Positions 1 through 13,039 of a DNA stretch of 64,000 nt are shown piece after piece; positions within the stretch are counted from its first letter, which is position 1, and each line of letters opens with the position of its first letter. The translations under genes were made by a program, and so were the position numbers. A model generated the notes under the pieces. The model made no database searches and had not been told where the DNA came from. It saw only the letters and a program-made list of their open reading frames with translations. Origin of the DNA: Merluccius polli (Eukaryota > Chordata > Actinopteri > Gadiformes > Merlucciidae); NCBI GenBank assembly GCA_030340625.1, contig JAOPHQ010000569.1:1-64000 (forward strand). Reading direction: 5' to 3'.

Positions 1-1700
1 CTCCAAGGCACATGAAAATGCCTTAGAAAACCATCAGTGGTGATAGTCACTGAGGTGAACTTGGCCTTCCCTTGTCCTTTCACAATAGCAGGGGAAGTAG
101 AAGCTATGATTCCAAAATGTACTGGGGACTGCCATATAGTGTGCACATCAAGCAAGAACACACATGTATACACACACACACACACACACACACACATGCA
201 TACATACACACACACACACACACTAAACAAACACTGCACAACAAATTAAAAACAAATGACAGAGCTGCAGTTATACTAGCAGAGCAGCTGACCATAAACA
301 CACTGTGTTTCATGACAAGTAATTGCACTTCTACCCCTTTGGCTCCAGTGCACATTTTTTAGGCCTGAGGCACATTGAAATTGTCTACAAATTATTTCGG
401 GACTTGTTCCTTTCGATTATATCACAAAGTTGTTAAATAGCCATAAAATGCTTGGTTTATGGATTTGATCAGCGTTCACGGCATGAGAATAGAATTTGCA
501 GTGGAGCCATGAGTGGGCCTAATGGGCAAAACAGTGTAAACGGTCGCACAGCGGTAAATTGGGAGTAGATTTATGAACCCAGTGCTTATGGCTTGACAAT
601 ACCAGAAACATTTGGGCTCTTTCCCATTTTTTCATGGAGTGGAATTGTCTTGATCTTTAATATCACACATTTTATTGCATGAGAATAACACTAATGGTTC
701 CACGGGGATAGCTATAGTGATTTAAGGGGTTAAAAGTAAAAAAATAAAAAGAAAGACTGCATTTGGACATCCTTCCTGTGTTTTTTTCCTTTATTTTTTT
801 GCATGATCCTCACTAACATCCCCCCCCCAAAGCTCTGGAATCGGTTAAGTCAGCCATTAGATTTGATTCCTCCATTTAACCCAACTCTCTCTGCGTTGAA
901 CAAAATTTAGTCACACAATTACATTGTAGAGACCATGTCTGGGTCTTTGCCAAGGGGGGAACTCAAATCACTCCTATTCTCAATAATTTGGTGAACTTTC
1001 AACTTTACTTCAAGGCTGACACACTTGGCTTATACAGGCTACTAATGATTCACCTTGTTACCCCAAAACACACTTTATTAAACTGTTATCAACCTTTCTT
1101 TATTTGTCTCAATTTCGTATTGGATTAGGTTTATAATCTTAATACAAAAGCCATATTTGTATACTGTAGTCACACTATCACCATATTTTGTTAACAAGAT
1201 GGAGGCCTAGCCCTGTAACAGTAAACTGCAAGCTAGCACAAAAACTGTGAAGATCTATTTACATTGAACGCAATTGTTCGTTACACGTTTTTTGCATGTC
1301 AATAAAATAATACAAAATCATGGAGCTGTACACATCCATGATACAACACGATTTTCATTTTGCGAAAAGCTCTAGCAGTAATTTTAACCAACCAGTCAGG
1401 TATGCACTATGTCCTTGTCTTCACTCTTCAACGCGTCACTATCTCCAAGGTCATGATACTTGTTTTCCTTGGAAAAATGCAGCATAATGGAATTGTAATG
1501 TAAATTTTTTCTACGTTTATTTTCGCTGTTTCATGTCGTTTCTTTGTTACGCGTCAACTAAAGGGAGCTTAGTTAGCAAAACCTGTGGTGTCAGTGAACT
1601 GTGAGCGAACTGTGCTCTTCTAGCAGCAGTGAAGGGGTCAAAAGGCTATATGACCGAGTGGAAGAGACCTGCTTTCACCTTCCTGGCCTTCACAGTTAAA
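1..1700. other. Gene-free AT-rich flank
   Basis: No coding region with family similarity is visible. The stretch holds two short (CA)n arrays (about 169-224) in AT-rich, mostly unique-looking DNA. Open frames through the CA arrays are low-complexity artefacts. It lies beyond the 3' end of osr1. Confidence 0.5.
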
Positions 1701-1710
1701 TATGTTCTAG

Positions 1711-1711
<1 letters not shown>

Positions 1712-1766
<55 letters not shown>

Positions 1767-2504
1767 GGCATGCGGGGGGGGGGGGGGGGGGGGGGGGGGG
1801 TAGGGATCGACTGGAAGGTAGCAACCTTTTCCTTTCTCTTTTCCGCTGGTGTGAGGAGGAAGGCTGGGGAGGGGGAGGCAATGGGCTGTGTGGGTATGTG
1901 ACTGTGTGTGTGTGTGTGTGTGTGAGTGTGTGGTGGGTTGAGGGGCGGTACGGAGGGCAGGGCGTCCCTTGTGTTGCCAGGTCCGTCCGTCTGTCTGTCA
2001 GTGCGCTCATCTGGGTGTCCTGGCCCAAACACCCCCCCCCCCCCCCCCCCTTATCCCTCTCCACACACACACACACATCCTTAGAGCCACCTCTGACTCA
2101 CCTTCCCTCTTGTGGAAGTCGTTAACGTGTCATCGCTGCCAGGGACAGCGTCTACTGTTCACAGCTCCCTGTCCCAGCCGTGCCCCCCGGACTACCCTCT
2201 ACTAAATCACCCCCCCCCCCCCCCCCCCCCCAAATTCCTCCTGCCCCTCGTTGTTCGGACAGTAGCAGTGAATGACATTTCCCTCCACGCCTCGGGGTAA
2301 AACTGAGGCCAGGTTTGTGTGTGTGTGTATGAAAGGTGTGTGTGTGTGTGTGTGTGTGTGTTTGGATTGTGCGTGTGTGCTTAGGTGCGTGCGTGTGGGG
2401 CCGGTGTACGTGTTGCTGTGTGTGTCTGTGTGTGTGCCAATTACATACAGCATTTCCTTTAATACAGTGCCTGCTGGACAACGCCCCCCCCCCCCCCCCC
2501 CCCC
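1712..2504. repeat. Cluster of GT arrays and long G/C homopolymers
   Basis: About 800 bp packed with simple sequence: (GT)n at 1712-1764, a run of 27 G at 1774-1800, (GT)n near 1902-1924, a run of 19 C at 2032-2050, 22 C at 2210-2231, (GT)n at about 2336-2362, and 21 C at 2484-2504. All coordinates are read directly. Alternating GT can form Z-DNA and long G runs can form quadruplexes. The lengths are assembly-sensitive. Confidence 0.9.
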
Positions 2505-2649
2505 TCCATCCCATCATGCATCTCACTAGCTTAACCGTATCTGAAAGCTCATTAATAATCTTTATCTTTATCTATAGCATGAAAAGTGTACTTCACAAAC
2601 CAGCATGCACGCACATGCACACACACACACACACACGTTCTAGTCTGTT

Positions 2650-4790
2650 TCATGTTTCATGTTTAAACTCCCTATTGACTAGGGATGCTCTCATAGCAAC
2701 ACTGGTGTTGGTATTGGTCCAATGCCAGATGATCTCCTGGATACAGAAATGTAGATATCAAGATACCTTCAAACATTTAACATCATAATAAAGAAGAGTT
2801 ACTTCACCGTTTTAAGCTTTTGCATGTCTATTTTAACATTTTAAAAGCAGGGAGATGTATTATATGTCAATAGTTGTATTCCAATGACCTCAGACTACTG
2901 GTCCATATCTAATGTGTTGGGTGTGAAAGTAATGGGTTGGATTAGATTAATACTAGATTAGTACTACTCATTTATCAGCTACTTAAAATGTACTTCAATC
3001 AATAAACAATAGTCAATCGATAATAATAATAATGTTTTATTTTGTTATGTGTTCATTACTTGTCTTGTTGTCTTATCTTATCTTTATGTGTCATTATGGT
3101 TCTGCTCCTTTTATGTACCAGGGCATGGGTAGTAGACTAAACTAGTGAAGATAAGTCTGCTACCCGTGCCCTGGTACACAAGGAGCACACCTATAATTAG
3201 TGTTATGAGCGACACCTTTGTTTGTCCTACGATGACGGCTCTGTGAAAAGGGTCTATTGACCCCTGGATATATTAAAGATTTACGACTACTACTACTCAC
3301 GACTCAATCAACGAATCAATTAAATCAATGGGATAAGACTGGTCTGTTCCCTGGCCTTAAGGCCGAGTACAAAGTACAGAGTGATCTCCGTAACTATACA
3401 GTGTGTTGTTCAGCCCAATGTCGGCTGTAAAATCTGCTGTTCCTGTTCCAGGTCTCAGTGGTGCAGAGAAGCCCATTGTTTTCAGCCAGAGTACAGTACT
3501 ACCGCCCGACCACCACCCATCCGAACCTTGAGCAGGGACCAGCGTGTCCCTCCTGTGAGTGACCAGACAAGCCTAGTGTCACGTACGCCTTCCCCAGACC
3601 ATCGCAAACAGCCCAGCTGCAGTGAAGTGCATCGGCGGTAGTGTGCATGTGTACTTTTGTGTACACAAACGGCATTGCCCAGGTCTTTTAGTAGGATTGT
3701 CGGTGTGTGTGTGTGTGTGTGTACGTGTCCCTGGCTGCTTAGGTATCTGATGATAGACTGATGAGTTCCTGGCTTGGAGAGAAACAGTGAGCAACAAGCT
3801 GGCCATCCTCTCAGCCAGGCACCTTCCCCTGGACAGACAGGATGAGTCACACACACACATTTATTATACACACACACACACACACACACACATTATACAC
3901 TCACACAGGCAGCGGGAGAGAGTGAGAGAGAGAAGAAGAAACACAAGCACAAGTACACAAATAAATTACACTAATAAATAGACCTAATGGTATGCTAGCA
4001 ACACGATATCCCCCCAAAGTAATGAAATTTTGATTGCTGAAGTAAAATAAGCCAAACGCTTATTTTAGGAGAGGAAAGTGGCAATAGCTTTGGTAACTTC
4101 CCTATAAGTATTTGAAATTCCATGTTTTTGGTGTTAAGAAACGCAGAGAAAACATGTGCTTGCTTGACACATGCGTGTGTGCATGCGCATACACGGCATG
4201 GGCTCCTCATGCAGGTTTTACAGAAATGCGGAACATCCTTGGATATTCTTATTTTACTCCACGCAGGGAAATGTACACATTTGCTGATGGCCATTGACTA
4301 TTATTATATTTAAAAGTAATTTATCCTGCTACATTTACCAGAACACATACATAGCAGAGGGGTGGACACTGTGGAAGAAGCCATCTTGCTCTTTCAGAAC
4401 ACTTTAAAAAGGCAATTTGTCTCCTGTAATGAGTAATTCCATCTCATAAGAATGTGTTAACAATTATGAATCAGGTCATTCAAGGTTTTAAAGAGGATAA
4501 GTTGGGTGGTACTAGTTAGCATAGGTACACAGTATCAAGAGAGTAAGATGTACAATTGAGTACATGTTAGAATATGATTTCAACATCTCTAGACTCTGCC
4601 CAACATCTGCACCTCATCTGTCACCTTTTAAAATACAAGTATTTCAAAAGATTCTTAAAAACTTTTATTTAATTAGTTTTTTCTTCACTCATTCCAGGTC
4701 ATGGCCACTGCTGCTGTTAGGCACAAGCACACTCTCACTGTAGGTCACATACACTGCTCAGTATTTTTAGCCATTTAGCAAGAGATGTCT
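2650..4790. other. Gene-free stretch with short microsatellites
   Basis: Apart from the palindromic MITE at 3102-3255, this stretch holds (GT)n at about 3703-3721, (CA)n at 3867-3892, and AT-rich unique-looking DNA. An 86-residue open frame at 3381-3641 has no recognisable domain and no flanking splice evidence, so I do not call it a gene. Confidence 0.45.
3102..3255 (+). mobile_element. Palindromic MITE, copy 1
   Basis: Two ~36-bp inverted arms (3102-3138 and about 3154-3188) carry the word ACCAGGGCA(T/C)GGGTAG and face each other across a ~15-bp loop beginning AAACTAGTGAAGATA. The sequence to its right (to about 3255, ending GAAAAGGGTCT) recurs in inverted orientation at 49761-49932. Two copies sharing arms, loop and flank show that this is a dispersed foldback/MITE family. 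No transposase is present and the target duplication was not identified. Confidence 0.75.
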
Positions 4791-4792
4791 AC

Positions 4793-5066
4793 TAGGGAGG
4801 GACCTTGTCTTCTAGGGACAGGGTCTAGGGTCTTCTGGGGACCAGTTGTTCTTCTGAGGACCAGCTGTTGAGGACACTGTCTTCTGAGGAATAGGTGTTT
4901 TAAGGACACTATCTTCTGGGGATGTTCTAGGGATGCATGTTTACTGGGGACCTTGTCTTCTAGGGACGCTGTCTTCTGGGGACCAGGTGTTGTAGGAATG
5001 CATGTGTTGCGGGGACCATGTGTTCTAGGGATACATGTTTTCTGGGGACCGTGTCTTCTGGGGACC
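4793..5066. repeat. Degenerate tandem repeat (CTTCTGGGGACC-like unit)
   Basis: About 270 bp consist of imperfect copies of a roughly 14-18-bp unit around the core TCT(T/A)(C)TGGGGACC or CTAGGGAC(C), at irregular spacing. It looks like an old minisatellite. It is open on the minus strand, giving a Pro/Gln/His-rich peptide, which is a by-product of the repeat. Confidence 0.75.
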
Positions 5067-5099
5067 GCTCCTGTTGGAAAGAAATAGGCCACTGTAAAC

Positions 5100-6725
5100 T
5101 GACTAACTTGATGGGAGTCCCTAGGAAGATCAAGGAGCTAGCTAGCTTTGACCCAGGAGTAACTAATCATCTGCTCCGTGAGGACCTGGAGAAATATTGG
5201 GGTCTGGCTGTGATTCTGCTGTGCTGTGCTAACCCTTACCATAACCCTGTGCTAATCCATCCAATCAATGTAAATACCAATGTGTGAATAAGTAATTCCC
5301 TTTAGACCCTGCACACCCTGCACATCAAAGTGGACTTTCTAGAACAGATGTTGACAATCGTGACTGAAGACTCTAGCCATCATCTACATGCGTATACCCA
5401 TGTGAGGTCTAGTTAAGATCATTAATACTTTTGTCAGTGCAAAGTGTTGAATGCATACAATGATTTAACAAATTGTTCTTTTGATTGGATATGGCTGGAA
5501 CCTAACAATGTAAAGTGTCTTCCTGCAGACCTAGCATGTTAACGGTTAATAAAATCTGGCCAATCTAAAGCATTAACTTTTAGTAAAAGCTACTAGTAGT
5601 AGCACCACAACTACAAATAATAAAGCTGCAAGCAACATGGTACCAGGATCAGGACAAAGATGTATTTATTTCTGTCCTCAAGGGGGTGCATGTTAAGCAT
5701 CAAGATGATAGGATTATGCCAAACAAGTTTACCAAGAAATACAAACAATGCAAAAGTTAACCAACCGGCAAAAAACTACAAATGGGCCCTTCAAACTAAA
5801 TGTATTTTAGATTTCATTCAGAACACAATGTTTTGGTGCTGTTTTCTATTCCTGGTGTTGGAAGACAGGGTCCAAGCTCATGCTGTATCCCAGCAGCAAC
5901 ACACTCACACTCCAAACAACAGACACCTTGCTCATGACACACCACTTTGACTGCCTCTACAGGAACACAGGACACATTGTGGACTTCATATAAACACAAT
6001 GATTTCAGCAGCTAAAGACATGAATTACACACAAAGCATTCCATAAGTTATAGTTAGCTCAGAAAACACATGTTGCATTTTAAATTTTGCAAAGCTCAGT
6101 TTTGGACTTCCAATGAAGTATGTTGATACAAACAAAAGGCCAACAAAACAGTGAAGCTCTTTAAAGCTGCTGTACATAAGATATGAGAGTTGTAAAGAGA
6201 GTAGAAAGGCCAAGCTTTGGAAAGTAATCAACCCCTCCCCCTCTAGTTTTTTCTGCCATTCACACAATTGTGGTAGAGCTATGATAACGCTGTGTGCACC
6301 TATGTGAAGACAGGCAAGATGGATTCCCTGAAGATTGGAAATTGGCAGGGAGTGGTCTAAAATCAAAATTATCTCATACAGAGACAGCCACAGTCAACCA
6401 GACCAGATATTCTCAGAGAACGTATGAACGTTTTTAGCAGCTACTGTATTTCAAACTTGAAATGATGCCAGAAGATACCAAAAAGCTCTACCTACAAATA
6501 ATAACGGGTTGGTAATTTAATAAACATGAATAGAACAGGTAGCGATCTTTCACCCACTAAAGCACCTGTGTGATTTTTCTTCGGGTGAGTAGCGCTAGTC
6601 CTGCTGTGCAATTTCATCAAAACTTTGCACAATGTTCAAACCACCTATTTGCTTTATGAAAATTGGAAGTAAGCCTACTCTCATACTTTAGAAGGCGTGT
6701 GTTTGTAAACATTAAGACTATATTT
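5100..6725. other. Gene-free stretch, probable old repeat remnants
   Basis: No gene is recognised. Sequence near 5615-5660 (AATAATAAAGCTGCAAGCAAC) resembles the start of a dispersed teleost DNA-transposon family, but no second end was found, so the assignment is tentative. The rest looks unique and AT-rich. Confidence 0.3.
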
Positions 6726-6729
6726 AAGC

Positions 6730-7190
6730 TCTGCCATAACCGAGTCAGACCGATGAGTGGATCCGAAAGCCAATAATGACGGTAAAGCACCCTCGAGTGT
6801 AATATTGAGATTATACGGTTACCAACAAATAAAATATATAATCAGAATGTATTCATATTGTGGGGCTCTCAAAATAAAAAAAACATTTTTGCTAGTGTTA
6901 TCTCCATTTTCTTGGAAATACATGGGGTCTGACTAATATCTGGAAAACAAACAGACACACCCGTAGACTCCTACGTAATGAAACCTAGTTTCCTACTCCA
7001 GCAAGTAGGCCGACCCATACACCTTACGACCTAGCAACAGAGGAGCTTTCTAGGCACTGTTGAGTTAATTTGATTGTGTTGATTATATATTTTATTTTGT
7101 TGGCAAAGGTTGTATAATCGAGGGTGTGCTTTACTGTCATTATTGGCACTTCAGTGGTGCTTACAGAACTCGGTCCTGACTATTGCACTA
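6730..7190. mobile_element. MITE with ~75-bp inverted ends
   Basis: The left arm at about 6768-6843 (GCCAATAATGACGGTAAAGC onward to ATATATAATCA) is matched in reverse complement by about 7078-7150 (ending GCTTTACTGTCATTATTGGC). Weaker complementarity continues outward (ACCGAGTC at the left against GAACTCGGTCC at the right). The central ~235 bp has no coding content. This is a non-autonomous terminal-inverted-repeat element; the superfamily is not determined because no clear target duplication is visible. Confidence 0.7.
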
Positions 7191-7199
7191 TTGTACTAT

Positions 7200-7960
7200 T
7201 GTACCTGACTATGACTATTGTACGGTCCTCAATATTGTAGGCTACTGTTTAGCTTTAGCTCTACTCCTATTGTGGCAGTTACAATGATGCCATGGAAATA
7301 TGTATAGTTCTTCTAATCAATGGCAAAGTAATATTTGTAGTGATGAGGGAGCTCGGCTAGGTGTGTGGTCATCAATCAGATTGCAGATTCGGAACTACCC
7401 GTTGTATAATGTTAGGTAGTAAAGTAAAAGTTAGATACAAAATATATTTGAACTCAAATAAGGACACTGGGTTATATGGTCATATGCTCCCCTGTAGAAC
7501 ATGTGTACCAAATGTGGTAAGGCATTTGGTTGCAAAGGCATAAGGTTGCAAATAAATTGGATATAGCAGATGACATTTTCAAACTCAAACTCCTCCCAGA
7601 GTATTTCACAATCAGCATTAAACTTGGTATGTAGCATCAACAAAGAGACTTCTTCAGATGTATATTGTTGATCGATCAAATTAATAAGAAGTGTTATTAC
7701 TTGATAGGCCACTCCCCCAAAATGTAACCATGGCAACATAATATTAAATTACTGACTATATGCCTGCCAAGTTCCATGTCTCTAGCATAAACCAACTCAT
7801 GGGATATTGACCAAAGGCAGGAAGCTAAACTAAAATAATACCTACAAACACGATAGGGTTACCAGGAACTTCGATCCTCATACCGTACCCTTAATTAATA
7901 TGGCAGTAATAATAATAATCATGTTTCTCCCAGACAATAAACCAAGCAACTACAGTAAAA
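7200..7960. other. Probable degraded DNA-transposon sequence
   Basis: This AT-rich stretch has no gene. In reverse complement, 7925-7560 resembles a common teleost DNA-transposon body (phrases such as CCTATCGTGTTTGTAGG and GTTGCCATGG), recognised from general familiarity only. It ends about 40 bp from the inferred osr1 3' end. Confidence 0.3.
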
Positions 7961-7965
7961 AATAT

Positions 7966-8687
7966 TTTATTTAGAAAATGACTATTCATTTGAAAATAAG
8001 TTTGAGAAATCCAGTGATATAGGTAAATAATCAATTGGGTTAAAGTGCAAAAATACAATTAGATATATCTGTACAAAAATAACATTGGAATGTGATACTA
8101 CAAAAGGAGGAAAAGGTTGGCTATGCAAACATGGCTTGAATCATATGAAGAAAAAAAACATTGCAAAAGAGATGGACTGTCCCTTTTTATGACATCATTA
8201 GATTAAAGGTGTCAGTCTTAGTGAGCAGCCATAATAGATCTATTTATTCTCTTCTTGTTGAGCGTTGATATTTCACATTCGCTAGATCTGTTGTATCCTA
8301 TGCGAGTTTAGGCTTATAAAACGTATTTACTACCCCCCTGCATTTAAGTTTTTAACTGAGAACGGAAGCACTGCACATCATAAATACCCTCTACAGACAG
8401 TCCTAAGTGAACAAAAAACATACATGTATGTATATATATATTTAAATATATATACATATATATATATATACATGTATATGTCTATGTATATTTGGCTGGT
8501 GATACATTTCTTCCTGGAACAATCTTCCCATGTTCTACAAAACACCGCAATAAAGAGAGATGTGTCCCCTGGTTGAGATGATGAAAGTATTTGGTTGTGG
8601 TATAGATAAAAGATAGCAGTTCTCTTTGTATTCATTTGGTTTTCCAGTGTCCCTGTCTTTAGAAAAAAAAAAGCAGAATAAAAAAAC
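7966..8687 (-). other. Probable osr1 3' UTR with AATAAA candidates
   Basis: On the minus strand downstream of the osr1 stop codon there are two AATAAA hexamers, at 8248-8243 and 7971-7966. The interval is AT-rich and non-repetitive except for a (TA)-rich stretch at about 8425-8480. The next sequence downstream looks repeat-derived, consistent with the transcript ending here. The extent is inferred; no transcript data are available. Confidence 0.45.
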
Positions 8688-9359
<672 letters not shown>

Positions 9360-10093
9360 CGGTGGTCTCGGAGGTGGTCCTGCCTCCGGAAGGCCTTGTG
9401 GCAGATGTCGCAGGTGTAGGGCCTCTCGTCTGTGTGCGTGCGCTCGTGGATCAGCAGGTTGTAGGACTTGGTAAAATGGCGGCCACAGAACTTGCACACA
9501 AACTCCTTCTTGGTCTTGGAGGGCAGCCGGCCGCGGGCAGGCTTGCGCTCCGGCGAGGATGACGACGTCAGCTTGGCCACGTCCAGCAGGCAGCCCAGCC
9601 CTGCCACCACCCCTCGCTTCTGGGGCGCGTTCTGTAGTGCTGCTGCCGCTGCCGCCGCGGCCGCCCCCGCTACACTCAGGTCCTCTGCCTTCAACGGGTC
9701 CTCCTGGGTGGCGGCGGCGGCCAGGTTGGCAAAGTCAAAGCGGGGCTTGCTCTTGGAGCTGTGCAGAGTGGCCGTGGCCCCCAACGCCGGGTCCTGCAGC
9801 TTGGGCTGCAGCAGGTGGGGGAAGATGGGGATGGCGGTGGAGGCCATGGCGGCAGAGAAGTGGGCAGGCAGCTTGGCGATGGTGCAGCGCGGCAGGCCCA
9901 GCGGGGGGTAGCCCAGTGTCCACTGGTGGAGGTGGATGGCGTGCAGCGCGCTGAAGTTGTAGAGGCCCGGGAAGTGGTCGGCGGAGGAGGGCAGGTGAAG
10001 GCCCGTAGTGGAGGTCTGCAGCAGAGAGTAGTTGGCCAGCTGGGCCAGAGAGGGGTGCAGGGGGACTGGAGCTGGGAGGGTCTTGCTGCCCAT
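9360..10093 (-). CDS. osr1: osr1 coding exon 2 (N-terminus, zinc fingers 1-2)
   Basis: This exon encodes residues 1-244 and part of 245 of a C2H2 zinc-finger transcription factor of the odd-skipped-related family. In vertebrates that family acts in the nucleus in intermediate mesoderm, kidney, heart and limb or fin development. The protein begins MGSKTLPAPVPLHPSL, a family hallmark, and LYNFSALHAIHLHQWTLGYP (44-63) fits OSR1 better than OSR2. RFDFANLAAAATQEDP (118-133) and the RGRLPSKTKKEFVCKFCGR block precede finger 1 (Cys200, Cys203, His216, His220) and finger 2 (Cys228, Cys231, His244, with His248 in exon 3). The start ATG has G at -3 and G at +4. Unusual features are a nine-alanine run (144-152) in the linker and a (GCA)8 run directly before the start. 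Total protein is 288 residues, slightly longer than the mammalian protein. Confidence 0.96.
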
Positions 10094-10137
10094 AGCTGCT
10101 GCTGCTGCTGCTGCTGCAGTCACCTGGACGTTCCTGC
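10094..10137 (-). other. osr1 5' UTR part of exon 2, with CAG repeat and NAGNAG acceptor
   Basis: Between the intron 1 acceptor and the ATG, the minus strand carries GAACGTCCAGGTGACT followed by (GCA)8. The acceptor reads TAGCAG, a NAGNAG arrangement, so the exon may begin at 10136 or 10133. Further CAG triplets downstream could also serve. The frame is open upstream of the ATG, but that extension reads through intron sequence. Confidence 0.65.
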
Positions 10138-10138
<1 letters not shown>

Positions 10139-10190
<52 letters not shown>

Positions 10191-10206
10191 AGAGAGAGAG
10201 AGAGCA
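10139..10206 (-). repeat. (CT)n microsatellite serving as polypyrimidine tract
   Basis: Plus-strand (GA)n runs from about 10140 to 10204 with one interruption. On the coding strand it is (CT)n ending directly in CTAG|CAG, the presumed 3' splice site of osr1 intron 1. It therefore sits exactly where the polypyrimidine tract should be. Confidence 0.85.
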
Positions 10207-11123
10207 GATTAGTTTCATACTGTTTTATGTGTACAGATGATGGATCTTTTGGGCCTGTCATCTATTGTTAAATCAATATCTTAATGATCCTACGTACATG
10301 CACACACACACGCATGTGAAGTAAAGTAAAAGTAAAAGCTATGTGAAGTAAAAGCTATGATTCCAAAATGTACTGGGGACATATAGTTTTCATCAAGCAA
10401 GAACACACACACACACACACACACACACTACAAATGAACACATCTAATCTAATCTTGAATCCAATACACATCAAGTACACATCTTGACAATAGTGTTGAA
10501 TGGGCCCTCAGTTATTAGTAACAGTAAAGCGGCGCATGTTAATGGCCCCTGTATAGTCAGGTAAATCCTATAGTCCTACAACTACGGCGTGTAGGCCTAC
10601 TTATCAAGAATGCAACACTCTTTCTTCTGCATGTTTGATTGACAGAACAGAAACTTCAAATACCAACCCAGTCAACACCTCATGGTAAAAAAAAATTTGA
10701 ATTCCCATAACTAGGCTCTGAGGCAGTATGGCAGTCGACTATATGTTTCACGTCAAAATGACAATGTAAATATTTAATTTTAGAATAGTTATGAATGTTT
10801 GTTGTTAATACAATCTAGTCCACTAGATTATATTACAGTTCATACTGGTAAGTAATACAGTAACGAGTAATGAGAATGTTGTTCAGACTAATCATAGTCA
10901 TCATTTCGACAACCAAACTCCTCACTCCTGTTCAGAGTCATAAGATGGTTACATTTCTGTATATCCGTATCCTTGCCAATACACATCTCAGATGTGTGTG
11001 TGTGTGTGTGCACGCATGCGTGCGTGCATGTGTGTGTGTGTGCGCACAGAAGAAAAATGCACAGAAGCAAAACGTGTCAGTGAAGGTGAACGCAAAACAA
11101 TTGGCAGCTTCATGACATACGTC

Positions 11124-11127
11124 AAGA

Positions 11128-11194
<67 letters not shown>
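11124..11194. repeat. (GA)n microsatellite
   Basis: About 70 bp of GA repeat with few interruptions, inside osr1 intron 1. A (GT)n stretch lies nearby at 10994-11042. Confidence 0.95.
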
Positions 11195-11198
<4 letters not shown>

Positions 11199-12673
11199 CA
11201 GTGGTGCGCTGTGTTTGGTGTGGGTGTTTCCTCTTCCCTAAAACATGCCCGGGGCTGTTGGAGAGCAGGTAAACAGAATGACAGCATTCAGACGCAGAAA
11301 TACCAGAGAGCTGTTAAATCAAGTTTGATAAGTAGGAATAACAATAGACAATAATGTATCTTTGTATCCAGACTGACTGTGACAGACAGGATCCATTGCA
11401 GGCAAGTTACTCCATCTTGGCACATCTGACAGAACTGGAGATAGTTTGTTTTTTTTCTTTCTTTTCTTTTTTTTTCTTTCGAGCCTGACCTGAAACATGA
11501 GTTTAGACAAGAGTCCTCACATATTGTTCTCCTCTGATGAGAATATAACAACATATATCTTGGGAATATCTGCAGTGTTTTGTTGTGCAATGTTTGAATC
11601 AATCATTTAAAGATATATCGAAGACATGCCAACGGCTGAACATGAAGCAGGGGATAACTTCAATCATAATAATATGTCATAGTGGCCCATCTAATCATTT
11701 TTCAGACATGAGAGAAATACTTTTTTTCCCCTAAAACTGAACTTCTACATGATTGTCCACAGAGGATAAATGTTACCTTAATTCCAGTCACTGTATAAAT
11801 ATATTGTTTAAATACTTTAGGCCTATGAACCCATGTTTGAAGTGACCAAAGAAAAAATTGGATAAATTAATCCATTCATTAAAACCATTAGAATTTGTCC
11901 AAGAGCACAAAGATGTAAAATCATGAAGTCTGAACAAAAAAAAAAAAAACACAACTGTGGAAGTTAAGCTGAAAAAGACCCCTGCAGTGTGTTCTGTTCT
12001 GATCATGACGCAGAAGTAATTGACTTTTACTTAGGAGGTCATTAGTGGAGATAAGCACTTGCTCCTGAGCCGTCTCATATCCTTAACCCTTTGATGTGTC
12101 TGCATACCAATGGCCACATATGTCAAAACAGCGATGTGGCCCTGCTCTTTGGTCGGCCCTGTTACATTTAACGCCTTCAGAGAGAGGCCTGTCCGCACTC
12201 TGCTCCGTGGAGGAGGTGTGTAAAGGTGAAGCACCTCGGAAGCAGGCATGATCAAATTAGGTCGACGCGTGACACGAGCTTGGCGAAGACATTTCACATG
12301 TATAAGCATCCTAATATAAAGAGTTATAGGCAATAAAACGAAGTCATATATTTGGACACCATTTATCTGATATTTTCGCTGGCCCCCCATATGCGTGGAC
12401 GAGACCTATGAAACGATGTCTATGTTATAGCAGCTCCTCCCCACAAACTGAGCCAAACGCGCTTCGTTCACCTCACATTATTCTTATTTAAAAAAATAAA
12501 AACATTAGTGCAGTGTCTGTTCAAAACGGGCCGACCGCTTGGCCTCCGGTGTTGCTGTATTTTCCAAGAACCGCTCATCCAACCAAACTTCACCCTCTTC
12601 ACACTGCGCTGCCCTGGGACCCCAGGATGAACGGTTGTGGAGAAAGTCGAAGCACAGACGGACAGACAGCCAG

Positions 12674-12751
12674 ACATACATACATACATACATACATACA
12701 TACATACATACATACATACTCCTTCCATTTTAGTGAGATAACAAGACATTG

Positions 12752-12831
<80 letters not shown>
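12674..12831. repeat. (CATA)n and (TG)n microsatellites
   Basis: A tetranucleotide array CATA at 12674-12719 is followed, after about 35 bp, by (TG)n at 12753-12831. Both lie in osr1 intron 1. Confidence 0.95.
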
Positions 12832-12834
<3 letters not shown>

Positions 12835-12964
12835 ATCATGCCGTTGGTTGGGGTTGCAGGCCGACAGCCAGGATCAGACTCAAAGGCCGTGCTATTGAGC
12901 AGGAGCTGATCTCCACTGAGATGATGAATAAAGGCCAAAGGGTTTCACTTATCACACCTGGCTT

Positions 12965-12969
<5 letters not shown>

Positions 12970-13034
<65 letters not shown>
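12970..13034. repeat. (TC)n microsatellite
   Basis: About 65 bp of uninterrupted TC dinucleotides in osr1 intron 1. In the transcribed (minus) direction it is a (GA)n purine tract. Confidence 0.95.

Positions 13035-13039
<5 letters not shown>

Noticed and set aside
3381..3641. 86-residue plus-strand open frame
   Set aside because: No domain recognised, no flanking exons; length is within chance expectation.
4775..5092. Possible CRISPR-like or coding tandem array
   Set aside because: Units are degenerate and irregular without constant repeats and unique spacers. It is a minisatellite in a vertebrate genome.
10094..10261. Upstream in-frame extension of OSR1 beginning at 10261
   Set aside because: It would translate the (CT)n intron tract and the acceptor; the conserved family start is the ATG at 10093.
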